7,347 bases of DNA from K189A clade bacterium. GTDB lineage: Bacteria > Pseudomonadota > Gammaproteobacteria > Pseudomonadales > Azotimanducaceae. The notes beneath the pieces are model-generated. The model saw nothing but the letters and a program-made list of their open reading frames with translations, was not told the origin of the DNA and did no database searches. How positions within the stretch are numbered: position 1 is the first letter of the stretch; each line of letters begins with the position of its first letter. Made by a program: the position numbers and the translations under genes. Location of the stretch: positions 1-7,347 of the forward strand of contig RKSB01000131.1 of assembly GCA_007571095.1 (NCBI GenBank). The letters run 5' to 3'. Positions 6,433-7,347 of the stretch are shown here, piece after piece.

Positions 6433-7187
6433 CAGTTACTCCTCGGGCCGGATACTGGCAGAACAACCAGGTCAACCGCCGCCTGTTTGCGAGCTATCCT
6501 GATTGCCTGCTTGATGTTGGCGTTGTAGCTGTCATCAAGCAATTCAAAGCGCTCGGTTGACTTGTTCCAAAATCCAGATTCCTCGCCATCGGCAGTCTGA
6601 TAAACCAGTACCACTCTGCCGACTCTGAGAAAGTCAACAATCTTCTGAGTGCCCGGCAGAGTGTCCGAATAAGCCTCCATGGTGCGCCCATATTCGCCTT
6701 CAATCTGGTAGGCATTAAGCACCGCACCAAACTTTTCGGACACCACAACATCCGCCCTTCTGACCACTTCTCTTAACCGGGCAACACGATCAGTGCGTTC
6801 CTTGAGCTGAAAAGGTACGTCCAGAGAAACAAACTGCTCCAGCCCGTCTATCATGCGCAACATCAAAGGAGTGATCTGGCGCTGAATAACCGTTGCCTGG
6901 GCAATGGACTCGCCGAGTTCCCGAATTCTGACCTGCTGTCGCTCAATCTGCCTTCGCAGCTGTTCGTTATAGACCTTGAGGGCCTCGACTTCCTTCAAGA
7001 CCGTCTTGTATTCGGATTTCAGTTGTCGGGTTTCGCTGTTCAGGGAATTGATTCGCGACTGAGAGGCTCTTCCCTGATTATTGATGGCTTGTGTAAGCAG
7101 GAGTACCTCGTCCAGATCGTTTGCCGCCAGCACACCCGGCACAGCGAGAGCAACCATCAAGAGAAAGGCAGTAAAGGTTTGGCTCAT
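6432..7187 (-). CDS. DUF3450 periplasmic coiled-coil protein, TonB2-associated
   Basis: The first gene of the cluster encodes 251 residues. A signal peptide (about 1-22, ending VLAA) is followed by a long charged helix, likely a coiled coil (44-98), then the conserved DUF3450 core: LMLRMIDGLEQFVSLDVPF (108-126), AYQIEGEYGRTMEAYS (159-174), DFLRVGRVVLVYQTADG (185-201) and a GFWNKST segment (205-211). DUF3450 genes repeatedly head ttpC-exbB-exbD-tonB clusters in gammaproteobacteria, including Vibrio and Shewanella. The molecular role is not established. A coiled-coil partner for the similar periplasmic helix of the TtpC-like protein is a reasonable guess, supported by the overlapping TGATG junction. 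The ATG at 7187 has an AAGGA about 12 bases upstream, longer spacing than usual, inside a small hairpin. The family call is firm; the function is inferred. Confidence 0.88.
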   Translation of the reverse strand: MSQTFTAFLLMVALAVPGVLAANDLDEVLLLTQAINNQGRASQSRINSLNSETRQLKSEYKTVLKEVEALKVYNEQLRRQIERQQVRIRELGESIAQATVIQRQITPLMLRMIDGLEQFVSLDVPFQLKERTDRVARLREVVRRADVVVSEKFGAVLNAYQIEGEYGRTMEAYSDTLPGTQKIVDFLRVGRVVLVYQTADGEESGFWNKSTERFELLDDSYNANIKQAIRIARKQAAVDLVVLPVSGPRSN

Positions 7188-7192
7188 TGAAT

Positions 7193-7205
7193 CAAGGTGT
7201 CCTTG
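7193..7205 (-). promoter_or_regulatory. Small hairpin covering the ribosome site of the first gene
   Basis: In the leader RNA, CAAGG-ACA-CCTTG forms a perfect 5-bp stem with a 3-base loop just before the DUF3450 ATG. The only Shine-Dalgarno-like stretch (AAGGA) lies in its 5' arm and loop. If it folds, it would lower initiation. Such short stems are common by chance, so the role is uncertain. Confidence 0.35.
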
Positions 7206-7266
7206 TCGAGTGCGGGCAGTTATTTCTCACAGTTTTTCGGGTGGTCTGTCTGTATTTTGATGGCAC

Positions 7267-7272
7267 ATTATA
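7267..7272 (-). promoter_or_regulatory. Promoter -10 box of the TonB2 operon
   Basis: The minus strand carries a perfect TATAAT about 80 bases before the DUF3450 ATG, predicting a transcript start near 7259 and a 5' leader of about 70 bases. The -35 region is poor at every usual spacing (GCATAC at 17 bases, CATACA at 16), so the promoter may be weak or need an activator. No better candidate is seen in 7188-7347. Confidence 0.6.
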
Positions 7273-7293
7273 CACATTGTCAGCTATGTGTAT
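7270..7293. promoter_or_regulatory. Operator-like 8-8-8 inverted repeat on the promoter
   Basis: On the minus strand, ATACACAT (7293-7286), an 8-base spacer, and ATGTGTAT (7277-7270) form a perfect inverted repeat. The right arm shares bases with the TATAAT box, and a further ATGTG follows at 7267-7263. A repeat at this place suits a dimeric regulator that blocks RNA polymerase. It does not resemble a Fur box. The regulator is unknown. Confidence 0.55.
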
Positions 7294-7347
7294 GCTACTT
7301 ACAAAGAAGCACTCTCCAGATAAGCTTGACCTTTGCCTTCGGAGGGC

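Noticed and set aside
5947..6528. 193-codon plus-strand open frame crossing the DUF3450/ttpC junction
   Set aside because: No family features; both real genes on the other strand carry conserved motifs throughout the overlap.
7188..7347. Fur box in the operon leader
   Set aside because: Only one GTATAAT-like stretch is present, and it is the -10 box. There is no paired GATAAT arrangement.
1..7347. CRISPR array, tRNA/rRNA gene, insertion sequence or phage attachment site
   Set aside because: Coding density is very high on one strand, and I found no regularly spaced repeats, transposase motifs, terminal inverted repeats or clover-leaf-like segments.

Overview
The window looks like chromosomal DNA of a free-living, probably marine or aquatic gammaproteobacterium. 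The reasons are a compact all-minus-strand layout, base composition near one half G+C, an E. coli-like riboflavin synthase, and a six-gene TonB cluster with the gene order known for the TonB2/TtpC systems of Vibrio and Shewanella. I cannot place it to genus.

All nine genes read leftwards. From the right edge: 7347-7188 is a noncoding leader with a perfect TATAAT -10 box overlapped by an 8-8-8 inverted repeat. Then come a DUF3450 periplasmic coiled-coil protein (7187-6432), a TtpC-like MotA/TolQ/ExbB protein with a signal peptide and large periplasmic domain (6432-5026), a short ExbB (5006-4473), ExbD (4466-4068), a short TonB (4064-3453) and an exported TPR protein (3422-2103). After a 59-base gap come riboflavin synthase (2043-1399), group 2 orotidine-5'-phosphate decarboxylase (1396-545) and a YceI-family secreted protein (545-1) cut by the left edge before its stop codon. 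The yceI frame was found by translating the reverse strand by hand.

The first six genes should form one envelope machine. The ExbB/ExbD parts use the proton gradient, TonB passes the energy across the periplasm to outer-membrane receptors, and the DUF3450 and TtpC coiled coils plus the TPR protein are periplasmic accessories. No receptor gene lies inside the window. Gaps are tiny (a 1-base overlap, then 19, 6, 3 and 30 bases), so co-transcription is likely. The ribC-pyrF-yceI trio is also tightly packed (2-base gap, then a 1-base overlap) and may be read through from the TonB genes, since no terminator is visible between them. These three are metabolic or envelope housekeeping genes with no obvious tie to TonB.

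The most notable items are the operator-like repeat on the promoter; both ExbB-type subunits lacking the usual TM3 glutamate while keeping the pore threonines; a GNRA-capped hairpin between tonB and the TPR gene; and small hairpins over the Shine-Dalgarno sequences of the first gene and of yceI. I do not see a clearly new system: the cluster type is known, but the roles of DUF3450 and the TPR partner remain poorly defined.
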